A DNA stretch of 20,075 bases from Lentisphaerota bacterium. GTDB lineage: Bacteria; Verrucomicrobiota; Kiritimatiellia; RFP12; UBA3636. The position numbers and the translations under genes are program-made. The stretch covers positions 1 to 20,075 of the forward strand of contig JAAZFF010000030.1 of NCBI GenBank assembly GCA_012511845.1. The letters run 5' to 3'. Below the pieces are notes generated by a model, which saw only the letters and a list, made by a program, of their open reading frames with translations, ran no database searches and was not told where the DNA came from. Shown piece after piece: positions 6,155 through 15,522 of the stretch. How positions within the stretch are numbered: position 1 is the first letter of the stretch; every line of letters begins with the position of its first letter.

Positions 6155-9100
6155 CTATTTTATATCAGCGTGGTATGCCTGAAGAGATTTAACTCCACCC
6201 TGCGTTGTGCGGGCAGCACGAATTCCATTTGAGGCTGCTGTTGCAGCCGCAAGAGTAGTAAGGTAAGGAATCCTGTATTTTATTGCTGCTTTTCTTATAG
6301 ATGCGTCATCAGCACGTGAATCTCTGCGGGCCGAAGGAGTGTTCAAAACGAGTTTAACCTCATTGTTGAGAATAAGGTCCAACACATTCGGACGTCCCTC
6401 ACCTATCTTGTTGACTGTTTCACCTTTTATGCCATTTTCAGCAAGCCACCTTATCGTTCCGCTTGTGCCGATAATTGAAAACCCCAAATCTTTAAATTCC
6501 TGGACAACATCTATTGCCTGGGCCGGCTTTTCCGAAAGACTTACGAGCAGCTTGCCTCCATGTTCTGTAGGCAACGCACCATCAGCTGCCTCCTGCGACT
6601 TGTAAAAAGCCAGTCCGAAAGTGTCTGCCATTCCGAGAACTTCACCGGTAGAGCGCATTTCCGGACCTAAAACAGGGTCAACCTCGGAAAACTTGGAAAA
6701 CGGGAACACTGATTCTTTTACGCCGAAATGAGGAATCTCGTGCGTATCAAGTTTCAGTGAGGAAAGCGTTTCACCCATCATAAGCCGCGTTGCTGCCTGT
6801 GCCATTTGTATATTACAAACCTTGGAAACAAGGGGAACAGTTCGTGAGGCTCTGGGATTTGCCTCGATCACGTATACTTTGCCATTTTCAATTGCATACT
6901 GCATATTCATCAACCCCGTAACGTGGAGCTCCTGAGCTATGGAACGCGTATACTCAAGTATTGTATCACGGTTTTCTTCGGAAATAGAAACCGGCGGAAT
7001 AACGCATGCAGAATCTCCGGAGTGAACGCCTGCCAGTTCGATATGTTCCATTACTGCCGGTATGAAAACATCCTTGCCGTCGGAAAGTGCATCAGCTTCG
7101 CATTCGAGAGCACCTTGCAGGAAGCGATCAATCAACAACGGACGCTCCGGCGTAACGCCAACAGCCCGTTCAACATATTCACGGAGCATTTCCTCATCGT
7201 AGATCACCTCCATCCCGCGACCGCCCAGCACAAATGAAGGACGAATCATTATGGGATAGCCGATTTTAGATGCAACTTTTACAGCTTCTTTTATGTTTGC
7301 CGCCATCCCCGATTCCGGCATTGGGATATTCAGTCTTTCCATACGCATTCTGAAAAGATCACGGTCTTCAGCTATGTCTATGGAATCAATACTTGTACCA
7401 AGTATTTTCACACCTGCATCTGCCAGTTCCCGAGCGATATTGAGCGGGGTCTGCCCCCCGAACTGTACAATTACTCCGCAGGGTTTTTCTTTTTCATAAA
7501 TCTGCAGAACATCTTCCAAAGTTACCGGTTCAAAATAAAGTTTGTCGCTGGTATCATAATCTGTTGAAACTGTTTCAGGATTACAATTGACCATTATAGT
7601 TTCATATCCCAGGCTTCTCAAAGCGAACGCAGCATGGACACAGCAGTAGTCAAACTCTATGCCCTGCCCTATCCTGTTCGGTCCTCCCCCGAGTATCATT
7701 ACTTTTTTCCTGTTGTCGGAAACCGGTACTTCGTCCTTTGAACCGTTGTAGGAAGAGTAATAATAAGCCATATCAAGTACACCACTTACAGGTACCGGAT
7801 GCCACGTCTCAACAACGCCGAGCTTTGTCCGTCTCTTGCGAACAGCAGATTCTTTTATACTTAGAATTTGTGCCAGATATTTATCGGAAAATCCATCACG
7901 TTTAGCCGTTATGAGTTTTTCATCCGGTGGCAGGGTTCCCTTGTATTTCAGGATCTGCTCCTCCAGTTCGACCAATTCACGCATCTGTCCGATAAACCAA
8001 TCCTTTATAGCAGTCATCTTGTGGAGCTGTTCATTTGTAGCCCCTTTGCGGATTGCCTCGTACATGATAAACTGGCGTTCACTTGTAGCATCGTGCAACA
8101 TATCAAGCAGTTCTTCAAGGCTTTTGCTGTTGAAGTCTTTTGCAAAACCGAGACCATGCCGCCTGTTCTCGAGTGCACGGATAGCTTTCTGAAAAGTTTC
8201 CTTATACGTTTTACCGATGGACATCACTTCACCCACAGCCTTCATCTGTGTACCCAGCTTATCCTCAGCACCCCGGAATTTTTCAAAGGCCCATCGGGCA
8301 AACTTGAGCACCACATAATCACCGTGCGGCTCATACTGATCCAGCCCCGTACCCCTCCAATATGGAATTTCCGAAAGCAGGTAACCAGCAGCCAGTTTCG
8401 CAGAAATAAATGCGATCGGAAATCCCGTTGCTTTGGAAGCAAGGGCTGAAGAGCGGGATGTGCGTGGATTTATCTCTATTACTACAATTCTGCCTGTTTC
8501 AGGATCATGAGCCAACTGCACATTAGTGCCGCCTATGACGCCTATAGTATCGACAATACGAAAGGCGTAATCTAGCAGCCGGTTTTTAGTTTCCTCGCTT
8601 ATTGTCAGCATGGGTGCAGAGCAGAAGGAATCGCCTGTATGAACACCCATCGGATCGATGTTTTCAATAAAACACACCGGCACCATCCGTCCGGAAGCAT
8701 CTCGCACAACTTCTACCTCGAGCTCTTCCCAGTCTTTGACAGACTCCTCTACAAGGCACTGGTGCGTCATGGAGGCTTCCAGTCCGCGCGCCGTAACAAC
8801 ACGAAGTTCTTCAATATTATATACGAGTCCCCCACCTGTACCGCCGAGAGTATAAGCAGGACGTATCACAACGGGAAAACCAAGCCTGGCAGCAACAGCT
8901 TCAGCTTCATCAACAGTATGGGCTACTTCGCTGCGAGGCGTTTCAATTTGCAGCGACTTCATTGTTTCCTTGAAAATCTCCCGATCTTCACCACGCTCAA
9001 TAGCATCAAGATTAACGCCTATTACTTTTACGTTATACTTTTCAAGAACTCCGGATTTAGAGAGGGAGAGAGCAAGGTTCAGACCTGTTTGTCCTCCCAG

Positions 9101-9364
9101 ATTAGGCAGCAGGGCGTCAGGTCGCTCCTGGTCAATTATCTGTTCAAGACGTGCTACGTTAAGCGGTTCAATGTACGTAGCATCAGCCATCACCGGATCA
9201 GTCATTATCGTTGCCGGATTAGAGTTGACAAGTACGATCTTGTACCCGCACTCCTTCAGAGCTTTACATGCCTGCGTTCCGGAGTAGTCAAATTCACAAG
9301 CCTGACCAATTACTATTGGTCCTGAACCTATTATCAACACCTTGGAGATGTCGTTGCGTTCCAT
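6155..9364 (-). CDS. carB: carbamoyl-phosphate synthase large subunit
   Basis: It makes carbamoyl phosphate from bicarbonate, two ATP and ammonia supplied by the small subunit CarA, for pyrimidine and arginine synthesis in the cytoplasm. The length (1069 aa) is normal (E. coli 1073). The two homologous halves are both visible: each begins with a GSGPIVIGQ or GGGPNRIGQ loop followed by EFDY, and contains an ATP-grasp domain (GGTGGG in the first, GGRGME in the second, then EINPRTSRSS and EANPRASRTVP). The C-terminal 140 residues form the MGS-like allosteric domain (ending in a Rossmann-type IIGTSGT...NEVKLVLNTP region). The ATG follows AGGACAAGAGAAGG, a good ribosome-binding region. carA is not next to it in this window, so the two subunits are encoded apart or carA lies elsewhere. 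It sits 39 bp after the lipoprotein gene, in the same operon. Confidence 0.99.
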   Translation of the reverse strand: MERNDISKVLIIGSGPIVIGQACEFDYSGTQACKALKECGYKIVLVNSNPATIMTDPVMADATYIEPLNVARLEQIIDQERPDALLPNLGGQTGLNLALSLSKSGVLEKYNVKVIGVNLDAIERGEDREIFKETMKSLQIETPRSEVAHTVDEAEAVAARLGFPVVIRPAYTLGGTGGGLVYNIEELRVVTARGLEASMTHQCLVEESVKDWEELEVEVVRDASGRMVPVCFIENIDPMGVHTGDSFCSAPMLTISEETKNRLLDYAFRIVDTIGVIGGTNVQLAHDPETGRIVVIEINPRTSRSSALASKATGFPIAFISAKLAAGYLLSEIPYWRGTGLDQYEPHGDYVVLKFARWAFEKFRGAEDKLGTQMKAVGEVMSIGKTYKETFQKAIRALENRRHGLGFAKDFNSKSLEELLDMLHDATSERQFIMYEAIRKGATNEQLHKMTAIKDWFIGQMRELVELEEQILKYKGTLPPDEKLITAKRDGFSDKYLAQILSIKESAVRKRRTKLGVVETWHPVPVSGVLDMAYYYSSYNGSKDEVPVSDNRKKVMILGGGPNRIGQGIEFDYCCVHAAFALRSLGYETIMVNCNPETVSTDYDTSDKLYFEPVTLEDVLQIYEKEKPCGVIVQFGGQTPLNIARELADAGVKILGTSIDSIDIAEDRDLFRMRMERLNIPMPESGMAANIKEAVKVASKIGYPIMIRPSFVLGGRGMEVIYDEEMLREYVERAVGVTPERPLLIDRFLQGALECEADALSDGKDVFIPAVMEHIELAGVHSGDSACVIPPVSISEENRDTILEYTRSIAQELHVTGLMNMQYAIENGKVYVIEANPRASRTVPLVSKVCNIQMAQAATRLMMGETLSSLKLDTHEIPHFGVKESVFPFSKFSEVDPVLGPEMRSTGEVLGMADTFGLAFYKSQEAADGALPTEHGGKLLVSLSEKPAQAIDVVQEFKDLGFSIIGTSGTIRWLAENGIKGETVNKIGEGRPNVLDLILNNEVKLVLNTPSARRDSRADDASIRKAAIKYRIPYLTTLAAATAASNGIRAARTTQGGVKSLQAYHADIK

Positions 9365-9403
9365 ACCTTCTCTTGTCCTATTTATTTAACTGTAGTGTTA
9401 TTT

Positions 9404-9955
9404 CTAATCTGCAGTAGTTCTTACAATAATCAAATCTAATGGAGCTTGCTCCTCCTCAACCGAAACTCTGTACTGTGTATCAGTACGAAAAAGCACAGAA
9501 CCCTGAGAAACAAGCTCTGCCACAAGCCCGTAAGAGCCATTAACGTTCAATTTAGCACGATCGTATTCCAGCTCAAAAGGCACGGGAAAGTCATTAAAGC
9601 CTTTAATGCTTTCTTCTTTAACTATTTCCTGTTTTTGAGGAGCGACATCAAGCCTTGTGAGCCTTACCTTCACCTCAAAAGTGGGCAGAACAGCGACACG
9701 CTCAATGCAGGAAACAGTTCCGCTGAGTTTTCTCAAATCAGGTTGAGGTTCAGTTTCCAGCTCAACTTCCCCGGCTCGTCGCCAGTCGGACCCGCAAAGC
9801 GGGCAAGTGGCACACCCTGTTACAAAAGCCAAGACATACGCCGCTGCCAGGCACCGGATGCTACGATTAAGAAACCTGTAAAATCTTTTCTCAGATATAG
9901 TCTTTCTGCCTCGTGATACGGGCGCGAGGGCAGGTTTTACTGTTCGATTGTTCAT
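9404..9955 (-). CDS. putative lipoprotein with a Cys-rich mature N-terminus, function unknown
   Basis: I do not recognise a family for this 183-aa protein. The N-terminus is basic and unusually long (about 33 residues) before the hydrophobic segment CLAAAYVLAFVTGC; VTGC (45-48) is a lipobox, so Cys48 would be lipidated and the protein anchored to the inner or outer membrane. Cys48, Cys51 and Cys54 (CATCPLC) form a close cluster at the mature N-terminus. The rest (about 65-183) looks beta-rich, with alternating charged and hydrophobic residues (VEVELETEP near the start, RVSVEEEQAPLDLIIV at the end), possibly an Ig-like or C2-like fold, but this is only an impression. The gene lies 50 bp after trxB and 39 bp before carB. 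A shorter start inside the basic region is possible, but I see no better one. Confidence 0.7.
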   Translation of the reverse strand: MNNRTVKPALAPVSRGRKTISEKRFYRFLNRSIRCLAAAYVLAFVTGCATCPLCGSDWRRAGEVELETEPQPDLRKLSGTVSCIERVAVLPTFEVKVRLTRLDVAPQKQEIVKEESIKGFNDFPVPFELEYDRAKLNVNGSYGLVAELVSQGSVLFRTDTQYRVSVEEEQAPLDLIIVRTTAD

Positions 9956-10005
9956 ATATTTATATTTCCCTCGCGTTTCTAATGGAAATCAGCAATCAGT
10001 TATTG

Positions 10006-10926
10006 CTATTTACTCCTCAAGTAATCCTCAGCCGCCAGTGCCGCAATACAACCGGAAGCTGCTGCAGTAACAGCTTGCTTGTATAACCGATCCTGGACGT
10101 CGCCAGCTACAAAAATGCCGGGAACATTCGTCAGAGTATTATTTGTTTTAAAGTACCCCTCTTCATCAAGTTCCAGCAATCCTGACGCCCACCCGGTAAC
10201 AGGGTTATGCCCTATTGCTACGAATACTCCGCTTGCCGGCAATTCAGTCAGCTCACCGGAGATTTTATTTTTTATCCTGATACCTGTTACGCCTTCCGCA
10301 TCAGTACCAAGTATTTCGTCGGGTACGCTGTCCCAATGGATTTTAATTTTCTCATTTTCCATTACGCGATCTCTCGCAATTTGCGCACCCCTGAATTCAT
10401 CACGCCTGTGAATGAGGTCGACAGATTCACATATCCGTGCCAGATATACGGCATCTCCCAACGCCGTATCTCCACCGCCAATTACTGCCACTTTTTTACC
10501 CCTGTAAAAAGGCCCATCACAAACAGCGCAACCCGAAACACCCAGCCCGGTGTATTTTGCTTCGGATTCCATTCCAAGCTTTCTTGCTGTTGCCCCGGTT
10601 GCTCCTATTAAAGCTACAGTAGTAACCTTGGTTCCATCTCCCAGTGAACATATAATGTTGCCATCAGGTGCAATTTCTATACTTGAGAGCTCGCCGGACA
10701 CAAACCGCACCCCCAGGTTTTCCGCCTGTTGCCTCATGCGATCCATTAAATCCAGAGCACCGATTCCATCCGGAAAGCCTGGGAAATTTTCAACTTTATC
10801 CGTTTGAGTTAATTGTCCGCCAACCTGGAAGCCATCGATCAAAAGAGGTGTAAAACCTGCCCTTGCTATATAAATGGCAGCAGTCAACCCTGCCGGTCCG
10901 CTTCCCGCTATAATAATTTTTTCCAC
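10006..10926 (-). CDS. trxB: thioredoxin-disulfide reductase
   Basis: It is an FAD-dependent enzyme that passes electrons from NADPH to thioredoxin in the cytoplasm. The 306-aa length is typical of the low-molecular-weight bacterial form. Motifs in order: FAD-binding GSGPAGLTAA at 8-17, the redox-active CAVC at 133-136, NADPH-binding VIGGGDTALGDA around 148-159, HRRDEFR for the NADPH 2'-phosphate, and the C-terminal GIFVAGDVQD FAD motif. The start is GTG, with GGAG nine bases upstream (ATGGAGTTTTAAAAAGTG). It is 25 bp downstream of the second pilus ATPase gene and is read in the same direction. The pairing with pilus genes is probably only co-transcription, although pilins and secretion proteins do depend on disulphide handling. 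Confidence 0.97.
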   Translation of the reverse strand: MEKIIIAGSGPAGLTAAIYIARAGFTPLLIDGFQVGGQLTQTDKVENFPGFPDGIGALDLMDRMRQQAENLGVRFVSGELSSIEIAPDGNIICSLGDGTKVTTVALIGATGATARKLGMESEAKYTGLGVSGCAVCDGPFYRGKKVAVIGGGDTALGDAVYLARICESVDLIHRRDEFRGAQIARDRVMENEKIKIHWDSVPDEILGTDAEGVTGIRIKNKISGELTELPASGVFVAIGHNPVTGWASGLLELDEEGYFKTNNTLTNVPGIFVAGDVQDRLYKQAVTAAASGCIAALAAEDYLRSK

Positions 10927-10951
10927 TTTTTAAAACTCCATTTCAACAGTA

Positions 10952-12661
10952 CTATGTATACCTGAGTACTTCATCTACAGTTGTGTTCCCATCCAGTATA
11001 TTTTGCACGCCGTCTTCCCGCATCGTACGCATTCCAAGTTCGCGTGCTTTTTCACGTATCACGAGTGTTGGGCGTCTTTCCGTTATCAACGTCCTTATAG
11101 GATCTGAAATAGACAAGTATTCGTACAAGCCTTTTCTTCCCTTGTAGCCGCTCTGATTGCAATTATCGCATCCGGCACCAAAACTGAACATTCTCCCCTG
11201 CACCTGTTCAGGAGTCAAAGACATCTTCTGCAGGATATCCGGTGTAGGCTCATACTCCGTCTTGCAGGTTTTGCAGATAGTTCTGACAAGACGCTGGCCG
11301 AGCACTGCCTCCAATGTAGATGCGATAAGATATGGGGGAACATCCATGTCGATAAGACGTGTTACAGCACCGGCTGAATCGTTTGTGTGTAGAGTTGTAA
11401 AAACCAGGTGACCTGTAAGCGATGCCTGGATAGCTATTTGCGCTGTTTCCAGATCACGAATTTCTCCAATCATTATTATATCCGGGTCCTGACGCAGAAA
11501 AGCCCGGAGCACAAGGGGGAATGTATTGCCCTGAACCGGGTTGACCGGAACTTGAACTATTCCGTCGATATCGTATTCAACGGGTTCTTCTGCAGTTAGC
11601 AGCTTGGCTCCTTCTTTATTAATTCTTCGCAAACATGAATAAAGAGTGGTAGTCTTGCCCGAGCCTGTCGGACCCGTAACAATGATAATTCCGTTTGGCT
11701 TCTCGATATCGGCACAAAGATCGTTGTAAAGATCCTCGGCCATTCCCAGGTTCTCCAGGTCAAGCGACACAACAGAGCGGTCGAGAACACGAAGCACTAC
11801 AGATTCACCGAACTGCGTAGGAAGGCATGATACACGGAAGTCGATCATCCTGCCGCCTACCGGCAGTTGTATACGTCCATCCTGCGGTAAACGTCGCTCA
11901 GCGATATTAAGACCTGACAACACTTTTACACGTGAAATAACCGGAAGAGCAAGAGATTTCGGCGGCGGCGTCATCTCATACAGGGCTCCATCAACACGGT
12001 ATCTTATATGAAACTCATGTTCGAACGGCTCAAAGTGAATGTCGGAAGCACGGGCATTCACTGCCTGTAAGAGTACATACTGAACAAGACGGACAACGGG
12101 AGCTGAAGCAGAAGCACTGACAAGGGCGTTCTCATCCATGTCCTCGCCTTCTCCCACGCCGAGTTCCCCGATATCCATTTCTTCAATACCAGCCAGGAAG
12201 TTATCGGCCATTGAAGAATCGTCGCCGTAGTACCGGCTGATGCATTCCAATATTTCGGACTGTCTTGCCAGTTCAAAGACTATTTCTCTTGACAACACAA
12301 ACGCCAGCTCATCTGAAACTATAGGGCTAGGTATGGAGGAGATAGCCAGAGTGACGCTCATAGGTGTCGCTTCAACAGGCATTATTCCATACAAACGTGC
12401 CACACTCCCCTGTACTGTTCGCAAGACTTCAGACGGAATATCGGCACCCAGCAGAGAAACAACTTCACTGCCGCTGTAGGCTGCCATCGCACCAAGCAGG
12501 TCATCTTCCGCAAGATACCCGCCGTCAACAATTATATCACGAACTGATTTACCTGTTCTATTTTGCTCATCCAAGATTTCGTCACAGGCGGCATCGTTCA
12601 GCAGCGCATTCATATTTGCTACCGACAGTACCGGATCAATGCTGTATTTATTTTCGTTCAA
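10952..12661 (-). CDS. GspE/PilB-family secretion or pilus assembly ATPase (second paralogue)
   Basis: This is a hexameric ATPase that would power pilus extension or type II secretion at the inner membrane. Its 569 aa comprise an N-terminal MshEN/GSPII_E-like domain (about 10-150), a linker rich in acidic and serine residues (about 155-190) and the ATPase core. Walker A GPTGSGKT is at 330-337, the Asp-box region reads TAEEPVEYD (356-364) with Glu where Asp is usual, Walker B is MIGEIRD (397-403), the His box is TTLHTND (422-428), and a tetracysteine zinc site is formed by Cys463/466 and Cys498/501. The TTG start has GAGG eight bases upstream; a start at Met16 is possible. It follows pilT by 29 bp. 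It is clearly paralogous to the ATPase encoded upstream of pilT, not a copy. Extension motor or secretion motor cannot be told apart. Confidence 0.93.
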   Translation of the reverse strand: MNENKYSIDPVLSVANMNALLNDAACDEILDEQNRTGKSVRDIIVDGGYLAEDDLLGAMAAYSGSEVVSLLGADIPSEVLRTVQGSVARLYGIMPVEATPMSVTLAISSIPSPIVSDELAFVLSREIVFELARQSEILECISRYYGDDSSMADNFLAGIEEMDIGELGVGEGEDMDENALVSASASAPVVRLVQYVLLQAVNARASDIHFEPFEHEFHIRYRVDGALYEMTPPPKSLALPVISRVKVLSGLNIAERRLPQDGRIQLPVGGRMIDFRVSCLPTQFGESVVLRVLDRSVVSLDLENLGMAEDLYNDLCADIEKPNGIIIVTGPTGSGKTTTLYSCLRRINKEGAKLLTAEEPVEYDIDGIVQVPVNPVQGNTFPLVLRAFLRQDPDIIMIGEIRDLETAQIAIQASLTGHLVFTTLHTNDSAGAVTRLIDMDVPPYLIASTLEAVLGQRLVRTICKTCKTEYEPTPDILQKMSLTPEQVQGRMFSFGAGCDNCNQSGYKGRKGLYEYLSISDPIRTLITERRPTLVIREKARELGMRTMREDGVQNILDGNTTVDEVLRYT

Positions 12662-12690
12662 TGCACTGCCCTCTTATTCCCCGATTGAGA

Positions 12691-13782
12691 TCAACTGACA
12701 CCTCCGGACAGTTCCTTGATCTTTTCTACCTGAGTATCCGGATCTCTTGACTTGGTTATCAAGTCATCATAGCTGATTCTGCCTGCCATGTACAAGCTGA
12801 GCAAGTGCGAGTCAAGGGTCTGCATACCAAACTTCGCACCGGTCTGTATGTCTGAGGTTATGCGGTGAGTATTCCCATCCCTGATCATGGCAGCGATTCC
12901 AGGCGAGTTTATCATAATTTCGAATGCGGCGCAGCGACCGGGTATGTCTACTCTTGGCAAAAGCACTTGAGATATAACAGCAACAAGTCCGATAGACAAC
13001 TGCATGCGAACTTGCTCTTGCTGATCAGTCGGGAAAGAATCCACAATACGGTCCACTGTACTGGCAGCGCCCGTGGTGTGGAGTGTTGCAAAAACAAGGT
13101 GCCCTGTTTCAGCCGCTGTTATGGCAGCCTGCATGGTTTCAAGGTCACGCATTTCACCGACCAGTATAACGTCCGGATCCTGCCGTAGAGACCGGCGCAG
13201 AGCTTCACTGAATGAAGGAACATCAGCGCCTACTTCCCGTTGGGTGATGATCGAGTTTTTATGCTCATGGTAATACTCGATCGGGTCTTCAACTGTTATG
13301 ATGTGGCATGAACGCCTCTCATTGATGAAGTTAATCATGCTTGCCAGAGTTGTTGTTTTACCGGAGCCCGTAGGTCCCGTTACAAGAACCAGGCCTCTCG
13401 GTCTGTAGAGCAACTCAGCCACCTGTGCCGGAAGGCCGATCCTGTCCAACGGCATCATGTCGTTCGGTATTTGCCGCAACACAGTGCCGTATTCACCTTT
13501 AGCTTTAAATACACTTACACGAAAACGTGCCTGATCACCAAAGGCGAAACCAAAATCTGTGCCGCCCTCTTCCTGCAGCAGCTGTTGATGCTCCGGTGAA
13601 GTTACGCTTTTAACCAACCGCTCAGTGTCAGCCGGTGTGAGGGGATCCAAATCCAGTTGCTGCAAATCGCCGTGTATACGCAACATGGGGGGGAGTCCCA
13701 CCGATATATGCAGATCGGAGGCTTTTAAATCTACTGCCATCTGCAGCAGCTGGTCCATTTCAAAATTTCCGTCATCATTCAT
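12691..13782 (-). CDS. pilT: type IV pilus retraction ATPase PilT
   Basis: PilT drives pilus depolymerisation and thereby twitching motility or DNA uptake. The 363-aa length, short N-terminal PAS-like region (ASDLHISVGLPPMLRIHGDL, 21-40) and absence of a zinc tetracysteine distinguish it from PilB. Walker A GPTGSGKT is at 136-143, the Asp box reads TVEDPIEYYHEH, Walker B is VGEMRDLETM, and the His box is ATLHTTGAASTVDR. The retraction-specific AIRNLIRE-like segment is present as IAAMIRDGNTHRI. The ATG is 2 bp after the stop of the upstream pilB-like gene, so the two are coupled. A PilU paralogue cannot be ruled out, but there is only one pilT-like gene here. Confidence 0.94.
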   Translation of the reverse strand: MNDDGNFEMDQLLQMAVDLKASDLHISVGLPPMLRIHGDLQQLDLDPLTPADTERLVKSVTSPEHQQLLQEEGGTDFGFAFGDQARFRVSVFKAKGEYGTVLRQIPNDMMPLDRIGLPAQVAELLYRPRGLVLVTGPTGSGKTTTLASMINFINERRSCHIITVEDPIEYYHEHKNSIITQREVGADVPSFSEALRRSLRQDPDVILVGEMRDLETMQAAITAAETGHLVFATLHTTGAASTVDRIVDSFPTDQQEQVRMQLSIGLVAVISQVLLPRVDIPGRCAAFEIMINSPGIAAMIRDGNTHRITSDIQTGAKFGMQTLDSHLLSLYMAGRISYDDLITKSRDPDTQVEKIKELSGGVS

Positions 13783-13784
13783 TG

Positions 13785-15509
13785 TTAGTCTTCATCTCCC
13801 ATTGTTACTCTCAAAACCTCCTCAACAGTTGTCAGACCTGAAAGCACTTTACGTACACCATCTTCACGCAATGTACGCATACCTGATTCTCTGGCTACCG
13901 TGCGCAACTCGCTCGCATCAGCATTGTTGAAAATCAGCTGTTGGATTGCATCATCAATCTTGAAGATTTCAAAAATTCCTTTTCGCCCCTTATACCCTGT
14001 CTGATTGCATCTGTGGCACCCATGCCCCCTGTACAATTGAGCATTGGCGTAATCTGCCGGATTCAGATTTAAGCTACCAAGCTGCGATGGTGCAGGGTCA
14101 AATGCCTCACGGCATTCATTACATATCGTTCTGACCAGGCGCTGTGCCATTACGGCACGAACAGCTGATGCTACAAGAAATGGCTTTACACCGATATCGA
14201 GCAAACGTGTTATGGCACCCGGAGCATCATTGGTATGCAGTGTTGAGAACACAAGGTGACCTGTCAGGGCAGCTTCCGTAGCAATGGAAGCGGTTTCAAT
14301 ATCCCGGATTTCACCAATCATTACAATATTCGGTGCCTGGCGAAGTATGGAACGCAAGGCAGCAGCAAAGGTCATGCCTATCTCAGCATGAACATGCACC
14401 TGATTAATGCCGGTCATCTGATACTCGACAGGATCTTCCACTGTGATGATTTTACGATCGGGCTTGTTTATCTGCCCCAGGCAGGCATACAGTGTAGTAG
14501 TCTTGCCGGATCCGGTCGGACCGGTTACCAGGATTACACCATCAGGCAGAGATATCAGATGTTCGAAAAACTGCTGGTCATCTGTCATAAAACCAAGTTC
14601 GGGCAAGCCTAATGCAAGATTCTGCTTATCTAGAATACGCATTACAATACTTTCGCCGTGCCCTGTGGGAACTGTTGAAACGCGCAAATCCAGCTCTCGG
14701 CCCTTTACCCTTATTTGTATTCTGCCGTCCTGGGGTATGCGTTTTTCCGAAAGCTTCATGTTTGCCATAAGCTTGAAACGCTGCAGGATAGCTCCCTGCA
14801 ATCTCCTTGGCGGCGGCTCCTGCTCATGGAGAACACCGTCAATTCTGAATCTCACCCTGAAGCGGTTTCCCATAGGCTCCAGGTGAATATCAGATGCCCT
14901 GGATAGAAAAGCCCGCATAATTATCTGGGCACAAAGCTTTACGATCGGAGCGGCAGCATTGCCAGCATCAGAAACAACAAGCTGTTCTTCGAGCCCGACA
15001 TTCCCTCCGGTTGCCGCCTCTACTCCTTGAGCCTCCTGGTAAGCTCCGATAATGGAATCTATTTCAGAAATATCCTGCTCAGGATATAACATCCCAAGAG
15101 ATTCAATAATTTGCCCGACAGGTGCTATCACACCTTCGACATCCCTGTTAAGAGCATAACGAAGTCCGTCGAGCGTTTCAAAGTTCATGGGATCCGCCAT
15201 GGCAACAGTGAGAGTATTGCCGGATTCATACAGCGGTACCACCTTGAACTTTTTAGCCAGTTCACCAGGCAGAAGTTCGCGTGTTTCGTTGTTGAATTCA
15301 ACCTGCGAAATATCAACAAACTCCATGCCGAAGGCTCTCGCCACAGTGTCCATAACTACTACATCGCTCAACATCCCGTCTCTTACAAGAATGTCTACGA
15401 CTGAAAGACCGTCTCCTTTCATCTTGGCTGCCGCCAGGGATACAGTCTCATCGGAAACAACATTGTTTTCCATTAAAATCTGAAGAACATATTCGTCGTT
15501 AGAAGTCAC
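13785..15509 (-). CDS. GspE/PilB-family pilus assembly ATPase (first paralogue)
   Basis: It is a pilus-extension or type II secretion ATPase, first gene behind the internal promoter. I place the start at GTG 15509, since GGAG lies nine bases upstream; reading from TTG 15524 would put that ribosome-binding site inside the coding region. From GTG the protein has 574 aa: an MshEN-type N-domain (about 5-145), a variable linker, and the ATPase core with Walker A GPTGSGKT at 330-337, TVEDPVEYQ, Walker B MIGEIRD, STLHTND, and a zinc tetracysteine (CNEC and CHRC). The segment before Walker B reads LRQAPNIVMIGEIRD, with Ala and Asn where LRQDPD is usual. It is 2 bp from pilT. It shares the domain order of the ATPase downstream of pilT but differs through most of the N-terminal half. 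Confidence 0.93.
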   Translation of the reverse strand: MTSNDEYVLQILMENNVVSDETVSLAAAKMKGDGLSVVDILVRDGMLSDVVVMDTVARAFGMEFVDISQVEFNNETRELLPGELAKKFKVVPLYESGNTLTVAMADPMNFETLDGLRYALNRDVEGVIAPVGQIIESLGMLYPEQDISEIDSIIGAYQEAQGVEAATGGNVGLEEQLVVSDAGNAAAPIVKLCAQIIMRAFLSRASDIHLEPMGNRFRVRFRIDGVLHEQEPPPRRLQGAILQRFKLMANMKLSEKRIPQDGRIQIRVKGRELDLRVSTVPTGHGESIVMRILDKQNLALGLPELGFMTDDQQFFEHLISLPDGVILVTGPTGSGKTTTLYACLGQINKPDRKIITVEDPVEYQMTGINQVHVHAEIGMTFAAALRSILRQAPNIVMIGEIRDIETASIATEAALTGHLVFSTLHTNDAPGAITRLLDIGVKPFLVASAVRAVMAQRLVRTICNECREAFDPAPSQLGSLNLNPADYANAQLYRGHGCHRCNQTGYKGRKGIFEIFKIDDAIQQLIFNNADASELRTVARESGMRTLREDGVRKVLSGLTTVEEVLRVTMGDED

Positions 15510-15518
15510 TAGTTTTAA

Positions 15519-15522
15519 CTCC
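15519..15522 (-). promoter_or_regulatory. ribosome-binding site that decides the start of the first pilB-like gene
   Basis: GGAG on the - strand lies nine bases before GTG (15507-15509). The alternative TTG at 15522-15524 overlaps this site and has only a run of T in front of it, so GTG is preferred. Confidence 0.65.

Noticed and set aside
8639..9325. 228-aa open frame on + opposite carB
   Set aside because: It is a shadow of the strongly conserved carB coding sequence.
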